From Lantana camara (taxonomy: Eukaryota; Streptophyta; Magnoliopsida; Lamiales; Verbenaceae): a stretch of 64,000 nt of DNA. Below, in pieces: positions 11,540 to 22,582 of this stretch. Position 1 is the first letter of the stretch, and the number at the start of each line of letters is the position of its first letter. The position numbers and the translations under genes are program-made. The stretch spans positions 59,811,501 through 59,875,500 of the forward strand of contig CM074863.1 in assembly GCA_037501455.1 (NCBI GenBank), read 5' to 3'. A model generated the notes under the pieces. The model was not told the origin of the DNA and searched no databases. It saw only the letters and a program-made list of their open reading frames with translations.

Positions 11540-14490
11540 TCTTGCATTCTTTTGGACCGTGACCTTGTGATAGGTCCAACATAACTTGGTTCATTTTGAG
11601 TTGTGATCATATCATCATTCGGATCAAAGTGTGGCCTTGTTTTATGATTCACATCATCCTCCCCTTCTTGAAAAGGATTCAACCTCGAATCAAAATCTGC
11701 ATCAAAAGGAGTTAAATTAGCCACATTAAAAGTTGCACTTACACTATACTTACCCGGAAGATCAATCTTGTATGGATTATCGTTAATCCTTTCCAACACT
11801 TTGAATGGTCCATCTCCCCTTGGATCAAACTTGGACTTCCGTTGGTTATTGAATCTCTCCTTCCTAAAATGTACCCAGACTAAATCACCTTTCTTGAAAA
11901 CAACCTTCCTTCGTCCCTTGTTAGCATGGATCATAGCTTGATTGTTTCTCTTAAGGATATGAAGCCGTATTTTCTTCACTCGTTCAACCTTCTCTTTTCC
12001 ATCTAAACTCACAAGCTCATTCATAGGTAAAGGAAGTAAATCGAGAGGGGTTAAAGGGTTAAATCCATACACAACTTCAAAAGGTGAAAAGGAAGTAGAA
12101 GAATGTATTGAACGATTATAAGCAAATTCAACAAACGGAATACATTCAACCCAATTCTTTGAATATGTTTTAAAAACAGCCCTTAAAAGAGTTCCCAAGG
12201 TTCTATTTACAACTTCCGTTTGTCCATCCGTTTGACAAGTGGTTGAAAACAACAACTTAGTTCCCAATTTTCCCCACAAAACCCTCCAAAAATGACTTAA
12301 GAACTTCACATCTCGATCACTTACAAAAGACTTTGGAATTCCATGAAATCTTACCACCTCTTTAAAGAATAAACCTACCACATTTGTTGCATCATCCGTT
12401 TTATTACAAGGGATAAAATGTGCCATTTTAGAGAATCGGTCAACAACAACAAAAATTGAATCCTTTCCGTTTTGTGTTCTTAGCATTCCTAACACAAAAT
12501 CCATAGACAAATCTACCCAAGGATGAGTTGGAACCGACAAAGGTGTGTAAAGACCATGAGGTTTAACTCGTGATTTTGCCTTCTTACAAGTTATGCATTT
12601 GTTACAAAATCTTTCAACATCTCGTTTCATGTGAGGCCAAAAGAAGTGTTCTTTAATCATGTTCAAAGTTTTTAAAACACCAAAATGCCCCATCAAACCA
12701 CCCCCATGAGACTCACACACAAGTAATTGACGTAAGGAACAATTAGGTATACACAACTTGTTTTCTCGAAAGAGATAGCCATCTTGAACAAAATATTTAT
12801 CACAAGCTTTCAATTCACAAGATGCAAAGACTTCAGGAAAAGCAGAATCACACACATATAATTCCTTAATGTGATCAAATCCCATGAATTTAGTACTAAG
12901 GGTAGAGAGAAGAGTGTACCTACGTGATAGTGCATCTGCCACAGTATTGTCCTTACCCTTTTTGTATTGAATCACATAAGGAAACATCTCTATGAACTCA
13001 ACCCAACGAGCATGCCTCCGGTTCAAGCTCCCTTGCCCCTTCAAGTGCTTCAAGAACTGATGATGCGAGTGAATGATGAATTCTTTTGACCACAAATAGT
13101 GCTGCCATGTTTCTAGGGCTCGAACCAAAGCATACAATTCCTTGTCATAGGTGGAATAGTTCAAGGCTGCTCCATTTAATTTCTCACTAAAGTAAGCGAT
13201 TGACCTCCTTTCTTGCATAAGCACGACACCTATACCAATACCGGAAGCATCACATTCGATTTCAAAGGTTTTAGAGAAATTTGGTAAAAGTAAAAGAGGA
13301 GCTGAACTTAGCTTTGATTTCAACGTTTGAAATGCCTTTTCTTGAGCTTCCCCCCACTTGAATCCAACACTCTTCTTGATAACTTCAGTCAAAGGAGCTG
13401 CAATGGTGCTGAAATTGGGCACAAATCTCCTATAAAATCCGGCTAAGCCATGAAAGCTTCGAACTTCCGTAATGGACTTAGGTGTAGGCCACTCTTTAAT
13501 TGCCTTCACCTTCTCTTCATCTACTTCAATACCACCTGCACTTACAACAAATCCAAGAAACACAATTCTATCCATGCAAAAATTACACTTTTTGAGGTTA
13601 GCATATAATTTCTTTTTTCTTAACACCTCAAGTACCATTTTCAAATGCTCAACATGTTCATGCAAGTTATAGCTGTAAATTAATATATCATCAAAATAAA
13701 CGACTACAAACTTGCCAATATAAGCACGTAACACATGATTCATCAATCTCATGAATATACTAGGTGCATTAGTTAAACCAAAGGGCATTGCTAACCATTC
13801 ATACAATCCATGCTTTGTTTTAAATGCCGTTTTCCATTCATCACCTTCTTGTATACGTATTTGATGATATCCACTTTTCAAATCAATCTTAGAGAAAATT
13901 GTAGAACCATGCAATTCATCCATCATATCAACAAGGCGAGGTATGGGATAACGATACTTTACCGTGATCTTGTTGACAACCCTACAATCCACGCACATTC
14001 GCCAAGTAACATCCTTTTTAGGCACCAAAAGAACTGGAACAACACATGGACTCATACTCTCACGTACGTACCCTTTCTCAAGCAATTCCTCGACTTGTTT
14101 TTGGAGTTCCTTAGCTTCTTGAGGGGTGCTTCTATAGGCTGGTCGATTTGGAATTGCAGCCCCTGGAATTAGGTCAATTTGGTGCTCTATACCGCGAATT
14201 GGAGGCAATCCGGGTGGAATTTCCTCCGGAAACACATCTTTGAACTCCTGCAAAAGGGAGGAAGCAATACTAGGTAGGGGAGGGGTGTCATTAGAAGATA
14301 AGAAGGTCTTCTTATACATCATTATCATCACCAACTTTCCTTTTTTAAAAACACTCTCAATTTCTTTTTCTTTTGTGAGGAAACTCTTTTTCTTCTTTTC
14401 TTTCTTTTCAACTTCTTTTTTTTCCTCCTTTTTCACTTTCTTTCTTTTCAACTTCTTTTTTTCCTCCCTTCTCACATTCTTTCTTTTCAA
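11524..14490 (-). pseudogene. CRM-like pol: RT, RNase H, integrase
   Basis: This long frame copies element RNA into DNA and integrates it. It opens with a Lys/Glu-rich low-complexity leader (residues 1-50). The reverse transcriptase follows, with the catalytic YFDD at residues 265-268 (13687-13698). RNase H comes next (ECDASGIG motif), then an integrase zinc finger (H-H-C-C in the [10 protein letters not shown] region) and a D,D,E core. The core is odd: the usual CHPQTDGQTE is shortened to CQTDGQTE, a two-residue in-frame loss. RT also has KKDVTWRM where the family normally has KKDGTWRM. The last five residues come from R1 sequence across the 11539/11540 junction. Protease and gag lie upstream in another frame. 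The RT, RNase H and integrase wording points to the CRM clade from memory of the family; no alignment was run. Confidence 0.85.
11540..11656 (-). mobile_element. Start of CRM-like 3' LTR (also codes the polyprotein end)
   Basis: The minus-strand sequence from 11656 (TGATGTGAATCATAAAAC) is nearly the same as the start of the CRM 5' LTR at 26449 (TGATGGGAATCATAAAAC). The pol reading frame runs straight into it, so the last polyprotein codons lie in the LTR, a known trait of CRM-lineage elements. The rest of this LTR was lost at the junction with R1 at 11539. Confidence 0.75.
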
Positions 14491-15034
14491 CTACTTTTTT
14501 TTCTCCTTCTTTTTCACATTCACTATTACAATCATTTCGTTTAGAAGAGGCTGGAATAGACTCTTTCAATTGACATTGTTCTTTGTGCACTTGATTGGGT
14601 GGTAGAGGTGCCAAAATGATGTTTCGGCCGTCTTTGGTAAAACTATACCTGTTTTTGTATCCATCATGCAATGTCCTCCTATCAAATTGCCACGGCCTCC
14701 CAAGCAAAATATGTCCGGCATGCATAGGTACCACATCACAAAGTACTTTATCCGTGCATTTACCAATGGAAAAAGAAATGAGAACTTGTTTTGTTACCTT
14801 CAACTCACCAAGTTCATTGAGCCATTGGAGCTTGTATGGTTTCGGATGCTTCAAGGTTTTGAGTCCGAGCCTCTCTACCAATAATTTGCTAGCAACATTC
14901 ACACAACTCCCTCCATCAATGATCAATCCACACACTCGTTCCCTAACATGACACCGAGTGTAAAAGATGTTCTCTCGTTGCTGTTCATCCTTGTCCTCTA
15001 GGGTTTGCATGTGTAAAGCCCTAAGTATCACCAA
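14408..15034 (-). pseudogene. CRM-like aspartic protease
   Basis: The frame carries IIDGGSCVNVAS, a retropepsin-like active-site region of the type seen in plant gypsy elements (GGSC in place of the classic DTGA), then the LLGRPWQFDR block typical of the domain's C-terminal part. It cleaves the polyprotein in living relatives. It is in frame with gag upstream but runs out of frame with pol in the Lys/Glu-rich repeat (14408-14490 overlaps the pol frame), so a frameshift in that slippery purine tract separates protease from RT. The first shown residue is internal; the true start was the gag ATG, now missing. Confidence 0.8.
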
Positions 15035-15078
15035 ACTTTGCCCTACAACCGCATGCTCAACATCACTCTCCTCATCCG

Positions 15079-15569
15079 GTGAATCATGGTCTACTTCATG
15101 GCCCTCACTTTAAGTTTCAATCTCTCCATTATCCAACATGATCATGGCCTTCTTATTTAGACATTGGGACATAATATGACCTGATCCATGACACTTGAAA
15201 CATTTAATATCACGAGAGCGTTGAGTAGAAGTATTACCTTTCTCAAATTATCCCTTAGCCACGGGTGGATCCTCCTTAGGTTTGGGCTGTTTTTCGGGTG
15301 CTTTTGAAGTAGAAATCCACTTAGCTTTAGAAGGGTTTTGTTCATCATGTTTAGTAACCGTACGCCCCTTCTTGATTTGCCTTTCAACTTCGATAGCCAT
15401 ATGAACCACTTCATCAAGTTCAACATAGTGATGAAGCTCCACTATGTTTGCAATCTCTCGGTTGAGACCACATATGAACCGAGCCATAGTTGCCTCTCGG
15501 TCTTCCTCCACATTTGCCCTAATCATGGTCATCTCCATTTCTTTGTGGTACTCCTCTACGGTCTTGAAT
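15079..15569 (-). pseudogene. CRM-like gag fragment
   Basis: C-terminal part of gag, the particle-forming protein. Residues around RFICGLNREIANIVELHHYV match the end of the retrotransposon gag domain, and a CCHC zinc knuckle (CFKCHGSGHIMSQC) is encoded near 15170-15210. Two in-frame TAA stops interrupt it (15248-15250 and 15110-15112); the frame otherwise continues without shift into the protease. The N-terminal half is missing because element D inserted at 15569/15570 and the far side was deleted. The CRM leader resumes at 25578. Confidence 0.8.
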
Positions 15570-18500
15570 TATAACGCCCCGGTGAGGGCTTCCACGCCTA
15601 TCCCGCACTACGGACCTAGCTTATATATAGAATTGTTATCCATATACCCGCTAAGGCCGAAGCAAGCGGTGACAAACGGACAACCTAGCAAGGCGGTGCT
15701 AGACTCACAAAGTGAGAATAAAAACACAAGTATGCGGAAGCTTAGATAAAACATAATACGTGCATAAGTCAATTCATTCAACAATTAAGTGACCATCACG
15801 GTCCAGCACAAAATGCCCAAAATACGGAATGTAAAATCAACCTAGCGACCAACCCGGTCCAAACTAGCATAATAATTCATCATACAAGCCGGATCCATAA
15901 ATCCAAAAGCGGAACGTAAAACATAAAGTATATTACGACACAACAAGTAAAGCTAGACTCGACAACAACTCTCAAGCAGGACCCCGCCTAGCAAGACTCC
16001 AAAGCACGACCTGCGGACACGAAAGGTAAAGGAGATCAGTTCAAATGGAACCGGTGAGGAGAAATGTACATAATATAAGTGATATAAGAGGGTTTAATGC
16101 ATGCTCAAAACAAAGGTGTTCATGATCCAACTTATTTTCATAGTAAATGCAAGTTTTAGAAAAATATGGATTATAAACCACACATAACCGGCTCGGCGAG
16201 AACGAGCACTCCATCCGATCTTCCCAAACCAAGAAATCAAACCAATCCAACCTTTACACCGTTGATGTCGAGGGAGTGCACCCCCCCGAGCATCCCTTTT
16301 GCCTTTTGAGTGGAGAATTCGGTCCATGTAACCTAGCTCTCTCCAAGAAAACTTCAACCCCGAAACCTCCTCGGAGTCTTAGTAGTCTTGTCCACAGTGG
16401 GAACTTTGGATAAGGACATCCGTCGGCCCTTGCCTTCCCGGAATATCTCTCACCTCCATCCCCGAGCTCAATTTCGATTACCCCAAGCAAGCGTCCTCGC
16501 AAGGTACATCATAACCTCGCTACACAACTCACACATACATATATAATATTCGAATGAAAGTTCCAAAATAGCATTTTGGGTACCTATCCCATATACCAAT
16601 TCAAGTTCTACTTGTAAACTGTTTTCCATAGTCAAACATCGTAATATGAGCAACGCTCACAAAACTTGGCTTATTAAGCCTACATATACCTTTTCAAAAA
16701 TGGGAGTTCAAAACCATCAAACATGATAGGTCATATGCGTCCACAGTTTTAGAAAACATTTTTATATTATAGCTCCTCACCAAGAACCTCAAAGGTCGAC
16801 CACGAGCAACGGACTACTCGGCCGGAGACTCACCACCTAACAAGACAAACGTATTAACAAAGGTAAGACACGACCCAAACCAAGTAAACGACGCACGGCT
16901 TAAGTAACAAGTCACTTATGAGAGTTATGTATCAAGTTCTCAAGTCATATGTATTAAACGACCTATGAATCATACTTAACATAATTTAATTAAACGCATA
17001 ACTTAGTCAATTAAAATAACTTAAGCATGCTTGAGGTATAGAGATCATAATATAAGGTATGCATGAGATGTGAGGATCAATCATGAGCATGTATAGCATG
17101 TCAAGGTCACACATAACGTAGGAAGTCATACAAGTTCAAGTAAATGCATAACTTAGCAAAATGTGACAACTTAAACTTGATCAAGGCAATAACTCATATA
17201 ATACGGCCACAACTCATTAAATGTATCATAGAAACAAGAAAAGGACATACAAGAGTCAAAACAAGCGAAACAAGTCAAGAAAACAAGGCTGGGGAAAATC
17301 CACCCCCATGGATTTTCCTTCACAAAAAATCCACCGTTGCGGATTGTCCAGAAGCTACTGCCTCAAATCCACCCCCATGGATTTTTACACAGCAAAAATC
17401 CACCCTAGTGGATTCTGCCCAGAACTTAAAAAAAACGTGACAGCCACTTCGAACTCGACGGGAATGAGTTCAAAACACCCCAAAACATGAAATTAAGCTT
17501 CCAAAACCACAATTAAGCATCATTAATCATCAAGTTACATAATAAAGCACTTAGGAACATTTAAACATCAAGAAATCTAGCAATTCATGCAAGAACTTTA
17601 TCTTCTACAAGTTTCAAGAAAGCTTCGAGCACAACAATGGTGAAATCATCAATCATGTAAGAAACTCAAGGGAAATAATCACATTCTTCATGAAAACACA
17701 TAAGGAACAAGAATCCATCATCAAATCAAGCTAAAAAATGTTAGAACATAGACATGCAAGAATCTTCATAAAAGCTTCAAAGGTCAACAATGGAGGATTT
17801 CCCATAAGAGCATAGAAACATGAAATTCTTACACCAAATCATTCCTAGCAACATAAGAAACATATTTCCATCAACAAATTCGGATTTAATCCATCTAACA
17901 TTAACTCTAGATTTCAAACTCAAGCTTCAAGTTCAAAGAAGAAGACCCACATGAGCATTTAAGCATTTCTTACCTTAAGAGCTAAAAATGGAAGAGGGAA
18001 TCTTGTTCTTTAGTCTTGAATCTCCAGCTTTAACCTTCACTCTTGGCTCTTGAAGATGGCTTGAAGTTCTTGAGAGAATATGGATGGTCTCTTGAGAAAA
18101 GTGAGGGAGAGAGTGACTTGAATCTTATGAAATAACGTAAGAATGGGTTTTGGAGTGTTAAATCTGATTTTGTAAATTGGGTCAGCCATATAGGGTCATG
18201 GAACGGGTCATACGGGTTAGATTTAGGTGAAATTGGGTCTCAAATTGGGTCAAAATTGAAATTGGGTCGTAGGTCAACTGGGTTAAGTAAAAAGGTTGAC
18301 TTTTCGTAAAATGGCCATAACTTCTTCGTCCGAACTGCGAATCGAGCGATTCAGGAACCCACGAACTCATAATCGAATTATCTATTCAATTTCATCGAAT
18401 TCTAACCAGTTCCAGGCTTGGAAAATAAATTTACCATTTAGTCCCTAATTTATGCTTTAATATCCATATAAGCACATTGTTTTCGATTAATCCTAAAGCA

Positions 18501-18701
18501 TTCTATCAAAACCCTTTAAGCACAAAACGAGTACATAATTATCATATCATGTAGCCACATGAGTCATGTAAATCATATCGTTCACATAAGCCCAAATAGA
18601 ACGATCAATTAAGGCATAATTTCCACATAGTTCATGCAATGAAAGGTAAATCGTACACTCTCGTGCCAAACCCTACCTTGATCGAGAAACGGGGTGTCAC
18701 A
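15570..18701 (-). mobile_element. Element D 3' LTR
   Basis: Minus-strand LTR of 3132 bp, starting TGTGACACCCCG at 18701 just after a PPT and ending GGGGCGTTATA at 15570 (the 5' LTR ends TTACA, so the terminal CA is mutated here). It matches 22583-25577 with roughly 1-2 percent substitutions in the parts compared by eye, implying a fairly recent insertion. It also lacks about 38 bp present in the 5' LTR near 24207-24245. It is inserted in CRM gag. Confidence 0.9.
17293..17418 (-). repeat. Hairpin cluster in D 3' LTR
   Basis: Four hairpins in 126 bp: a perfect 10 bp stem GGAAAATCCA/TGGATTTTCC (17293-17318), AATCC/GGATT (17328-17346), AAATCCA/TGGATTT (17365-17384) and AATCCAC/GTGGATT (17393-17418). 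Loops 1 and 3 are CCCCCA. Confidence 0.75.
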
Positions 18702-18716
18702 AGCTCCCCTCCTTAA
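18702..18716 (-). other. Element D polypurine tract
   Basis: Minus strand reads CTTTAAGGAGGGGAGCT immediately before the LTR start TGTGACACCCCG. It fixes the 3' LTR boundary. Confidence 0.8.
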
Positions 18717-18737
18717 AGAAATCTGGTCCCCAGATTT

Positions 18738-19130
18738 ACCATCGAAAAATAACTCTGGGTGAAAACTGCGCATCTTATCTTTCGTCTCCCAAGTTGCTTC
18801 TTCGGACTTAAGATCACTCCGTAGAACCTTATCCAAGGAGTTTAGCCGAACCCATAATCCCTGGGTATTCCATCTGAAATCTTCCCCGGTTGTTGTACAA
18901 GTGTCAAGTCTTGATCCAAGTGTATCTCTTTCATCGAAATAGACTCCATCTCCTCTTGGAAATACTTCCTCAATCTATTCCACAGCTCCAGGCGACTTGC
19001 TAGATCTCAGGTTTAGGTTACCACTCTTACTTCTTTGTGAGAAACCCTTTCTTGATGTTGCCTTTAAGAGGACTCGGTCGCCGTCTTCGAATTCAGAGTC
19101 TTTCCTCCTTCATTTGGCATAACTGTATTG
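18738..19130 (-). pseudogene. Element D pol remnant: integrase C-terminus and chromodomain
   Basis: Translated fragments in shifting frames match the end of element C pol: EDGDRVLLKATSRKGF near 19030-19090 (C has [15 protein letters not shown]), LRKYFQEEMESISMKEIHLD downstream (C has LRKYYPDE...), then KSEEATWETKDKMRSFHPELF (C has [21 protein letters not shown]), the chromodomain end. At least one frameshift and several stops break it. D therefore derives from a Tekay-like element that lost protease, RT, RNase H and most of integrase. The sequence ends at the PPT as in a complete element. Confidence 0.75.
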
Positions 19131-19297
19131 CCAGTCTTATACCACTTCCACACAGCTTAACCTTCACACTTGTCTAAGCAAAAGACCTTAGTTGGTGCTC
19201 ACACCTTCGGTTCGTCTTGACCTTGCTTCTCCACTTCAAAAGATCTTTTCTAAACAGAGCCAGCTGAGCGCGCTAGCCAAGGAGATGAGACACACAA

Positions 19298-19600
19298 CAA
19301 GAGAACCCCGTCTCTCAACAAGCAACGAGAGAACCCCGTCCCTCAACAAGCAACGAGAGAACCCCGTCTCTCAACAAGCAACGAGAGAACCCCGTCCCTC
19401 AACAAGCAATGAGAGAACCCCGTCTCTCATCCTAAGTTCGAAGGAATCCACATCCCTCAAACATCTAAGTTTGAAAGAGTTGACACCTCACAAACTCCGA
19501 AATTCGGGAGAATGTAACATTCCCAAATGACTATAACCGAAGGGACCCAACATCCCCCGAACACAAAAGAGGAAGAATCCTACAACACCCGAATACAAAA
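19298..19600 (-). repeat. Tandem hairpin array upstream of D PPT
   Basis: Five 28 bp units follow the pattern GAGAGAACCCCGTCTCTC plus spacer AACAAGCAAC (19299-19430). About five diverged units of 30-34 bp follow, with other complementary arms (for example GTTTG...CAAAC near 19469-19495 and GGGA...TCCC near 19506-19524). Each unit can fold as a hairpin. Short open frames across it are by-products of the repeats. The equivalent place in element A holds a similar 12-unit array. Confidence 0.8.
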
Positions 19601-20946
19601 GCACATGCTTGCTACTACTCAATCTGAAACATGCAAAGCACCAACAAAACACACAACAAAGGGCTGTCGAACGGTCGAATCGTTCTCCTACAGCAAGGCG
19701 AGGGTATTCGTCGCGTCCAAGGCGTCTCTCAAAGCTTACCAAAAAAGTGCACATAGTCAAGCAAGTACAACGTCCAAGGTTACAAATACCACGAGAAATA
19801 ACTCATACTTACATCATACAAGTTCATCAAAGTATCCAAGATCATGCAATTCAATTACTAACTTCATGCCTTGTAGTAACATGCATAGAGAGGTCATTAG
19901 ATTCAATTTCCAAGCTCATGTCTTGTATTAACATGCGTAGACAAAGTCAATTCAAGCATTTAATGTACATGAAGTTGTAAGTATCTAAACATACCAATTA
20001 CAAGTCGTACTTTAACGATTGATTCAAGTAGTACTAACCAAGATGTCGTAATCTTAGTCATGTATAAGTCTATGCAGCGCTCAAGCATACGTACGTCATG
20101 CTCAATACATATAAGGTATACATTTATTCACATAAGGTCATGTTTTCAAGGTAAACGATATATTCCTGATTCCTTTTATAGCACACTCTAACAATCAATT
20201 CAAGTCTCATATTCAAAATCATATATGAGTGTAGGCATAGTCATCCCATATTATCATGCTCAAATGAACAACATAATTTAGTCACATAAAGTCATGTTTT
20301 AAAGGTAAGCGGTAAATTCTCGATTCATTAATTATGCCTTATAAATTCGTAACATGCATCGGAGCACAAACTCAAGTTTTACACACATTCAAGGTTTAGA
20401 GACATTTCAATTCGATCCCCTAGGCAATTCGCATAAGTTGGAATTAATATACAAACATCCTCCAGTTTCTAGCAACTTGATATAAACCACCCCTTTTGTT
20501 AACTGATTAAGCATGATTCTCCAATTACATGAAAGTATCCCCATTAGTAAATTAGACATATTCTCCGCCTAAAATCACGCATTCCAAAAACAAGAAAACA
20601 ACATGGTCCCAAAAGTACTTGTTCATGCTTCAAATCTATTCAACATAGCTCATAAACCCAAAGGTTGCATTAATACGAGGGTTACTAGAGTTATCGCATT
20701 GTAAGCACAACTTATACAAGAAAACATTTATACAATTGCACAAGTAGGAGGTGAGCTAATTACAAATGTAACATCTACTGTCAATCATTACCGACATAAC
20801 ATAAGAGGGGCCATAAAATAAATCAAGTTTAGGTGAAACACATATATCAACTATAAAATATACCACCCGATAAAGAACAATCAGTTTCTAACTTACCGTA
20901 TTCGTGTTGGCACTTAAAACAATTAGCATCGCAAATCACATGCATA
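19601..20946. other. Element D interior, no recognisable gene
   Basis: About 1.35 kb of AT-rich sequence between the hairpin array and gag. In a complete Tekay-like element this place would hold RT, RNase H and integrase. I found no motif of these on either strand. Confidence 0.6.
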
Positions 20947-22155
20947 TCATATAAGTGCATTCCAACTTATATTATCAACAGGTAATGATATCCGAATCAA
21001 ATGTATGAGTGCAATGCCATGAATGCAGTTCATACCTTTCACCATAGTAATGGGATCAATGTTGTCATCCTCTTGCTTACCGCATAATGCATAGACACGA
21101 GCATGTGCCACTGGTTTCTTCTTACCACCCGGACCTCGTTCCTTTTTCTGGTCACATTCCCGTGCCCAATGCTTTGAACTACCACAAGTGAAGCATTTCC
21201 CAAGCTTTCCCCAGCATTCATCTCCCCGATGGCTAATGCCGCCACAATGCTCACACGGATCGCAACCCTTTATAGCTTGAGGGGCTGCTGCTCGGGGTTT
21301 AGAAGTCTTAGTCTTACCCTTCTTATCCATAGGGTGACCTCTCAAAGCTTGTGGAGATTGAAATGATGGTGGTGGAGCTGACCTCTTGAAACCCGAACCG
21401 GAACCAATGTCACCCTTCTTAGCTCCAAGTCGTTGTTCCTCGGCCTCAACTTTTAAGGCAAGCCCGGTAGCGGTAGCCCAGTTATCAATAGACACCGGGG
21501 CCAAGGATCTCGCTATCTCTCCATGAAGCCCTTCTACAAACTTCTCACACTTGCGGTCTTCTTCATCGGTTATGTGAGGTGCATATGGTGATAACCGGTT
21601 AAACTCGGCAATATACTCGGTCACGGACATGTTCCCTTGTTCCAAATTCATGAACTCCCTTTCACGATGCTTCCTTGCTTGTTTCGGTATGTAGTGTGCC
21701 CGAAACTCTCTTGCAAACATCTCCCAAGTAACATTATCTTCACTCACCCTAAGGTGGGATATGGTGCTACGCCACCAATTGTATGCTTCATCTCGTAGGA
21801 GATCAATAGCACACATGGCTTTCTCAATCTCGGTGCAAGTAACAACCTGAAAGATCCTCTCGATGGTGGTAATCCAATACTCCGCTTTTATATCATCCGT
21901 AGAGCCCGGAAATGTAGGAGGACTGCGTCTGCTAAATCGATCATACACACTCTCAATTGGCGCAGGTGGTGGATGAGGTGCCGGTGGAGGTGCTTGCGCC
22001 GCTTGTCGTGCCTGGACGGCTTGCACAAATTGAGTCATAAAAGCCATAAGATCCGTGGGATTCGCTAACGGTGGTGGTGGAGGATTTTGATTCCCCGCCG
22101 GAGCATCTTGCTCATTTTGGCGAGCTGGAGAGCGGTCACGTCGACGAGGAGGCAT
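20947..22155 (-). CDS. Element D gag
   Basis: Gag forms the virus-like particle that packages element RNA. The frame is uninterrupted for about 400 codons. The likely start is the ATG at 22155 (MPPRRRDRSPAR), the usual start of Tekay-like gags; an upstream in-frame ATG adds three residues. A Pro-rich N-terminus is followed by the retrotransposon gag domain (AEYWITTIERIF ... NWWRSTISHL ... FRAHYIPKQARKHREREF). Two CCHC knuckles, CEHCGGISHRGDEC and CFTCGSSKHWAREC, lie near residues 300-335. The frame ends in sequence resembling the gag-protease linker (VKGMNCIHGIALI against VIEGTISIHGTTL in C) and then diverges, so protease is absent. A possible splice acceptor (TGTGTGTAG) sits one base before the ATG. 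This is the only intact retroelement protein gene in the window; if expressed it would need enzymes from a helper. Confidence 0.85.
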   Translation of the reverse strand: MPPRRRDRSPARQNEQDAPAGNQNPPPPPLANPTDLMAFMTQFVQAVQARQAAQAPPPAPHPPPAPIESVYDRFSRRSPPTFPGSTDDIKAEYWITTIERIFQVVTCTEIEKAMCAIDLLRDEAYNWWRSTISHLRVSEDNVTWEMFAREFRAHYIPKQARKHREREFMNLEQGNMSVTEYIAEFNRLSPYAPHITDEEDRKCEKFVEGLHGEIARSLAPVSIDNWATATGLALKVEAEEQRLGAKKGDIGSGSGFKRSAPPPSFQSPQALRGHPMDKKGKTKTSKPRAAAPQAIKGCDPCEHCGGISHRGDECWGKLGKCFTCGSSKHWARECDQKKERGPGGKKKPVAHARVYALCGKQEDDNIDPITMVKGMNCIHGIALIHLIRISLPVDNISWNALI

Positions 22156-22556
22156 CCTACACACAATCTTATCATGTATGCATGTCGGTTAGTCATATGT
22201 TCATGTCACATAATATCAAGCAAACAATGTAATTGCATAATTTAAGTGGAATAATTAACAAGATATACATATCATAAGATAGCATATAAATCAATACAGG
22301 CCAACACATAAACACCAAGTTCATTAAGTACAACGAAGTAGTTGTAATTTAAGTGATATAAGCAAGTAATCAATGTAATGGTCACAATAGAAACAACGCA
22401 TTCAATCAAATATGTTCACATAATACAAGTACAAATACGCTAATCAACAATGTAGCGCATGCAAGATGATTCAATTTAAAGCACATAAGCAAGTTGTTCC
22501 TATTGCCGTTCGACCTAGACGACTCGGGACGACTCAAGAGCCCGATTTTGAACCTT

Positions 22557-22570
22557 CGGCTCTGATACCA
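22557..22570 (-). other. Element D primer-binding site
   Basis: Minus strand reads TGGTATCAGAGCCG, 12 bases after the 5' LTR end at 22583. It matches the initiator-Met tRNA type. Confidence 0.85.
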
Positions 22571-22582
22571 ACCAAATAGGGG

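Noticed and set aside
14340..14520. Programmed frameshift between CRM protease and pol
   Set aside because: The shift is in a low-complexity AAG/GAA tract prone to length change, in a gag-pol that also has two stops; decay is simpler.
19298..19600. CRISPR-like array
   Set aside because: Short regular repeats with hairpins look similar at first sight, but the spacing is made of repeat-derived sequence, there are no cas genes, and the context is a plant retrotransposon.
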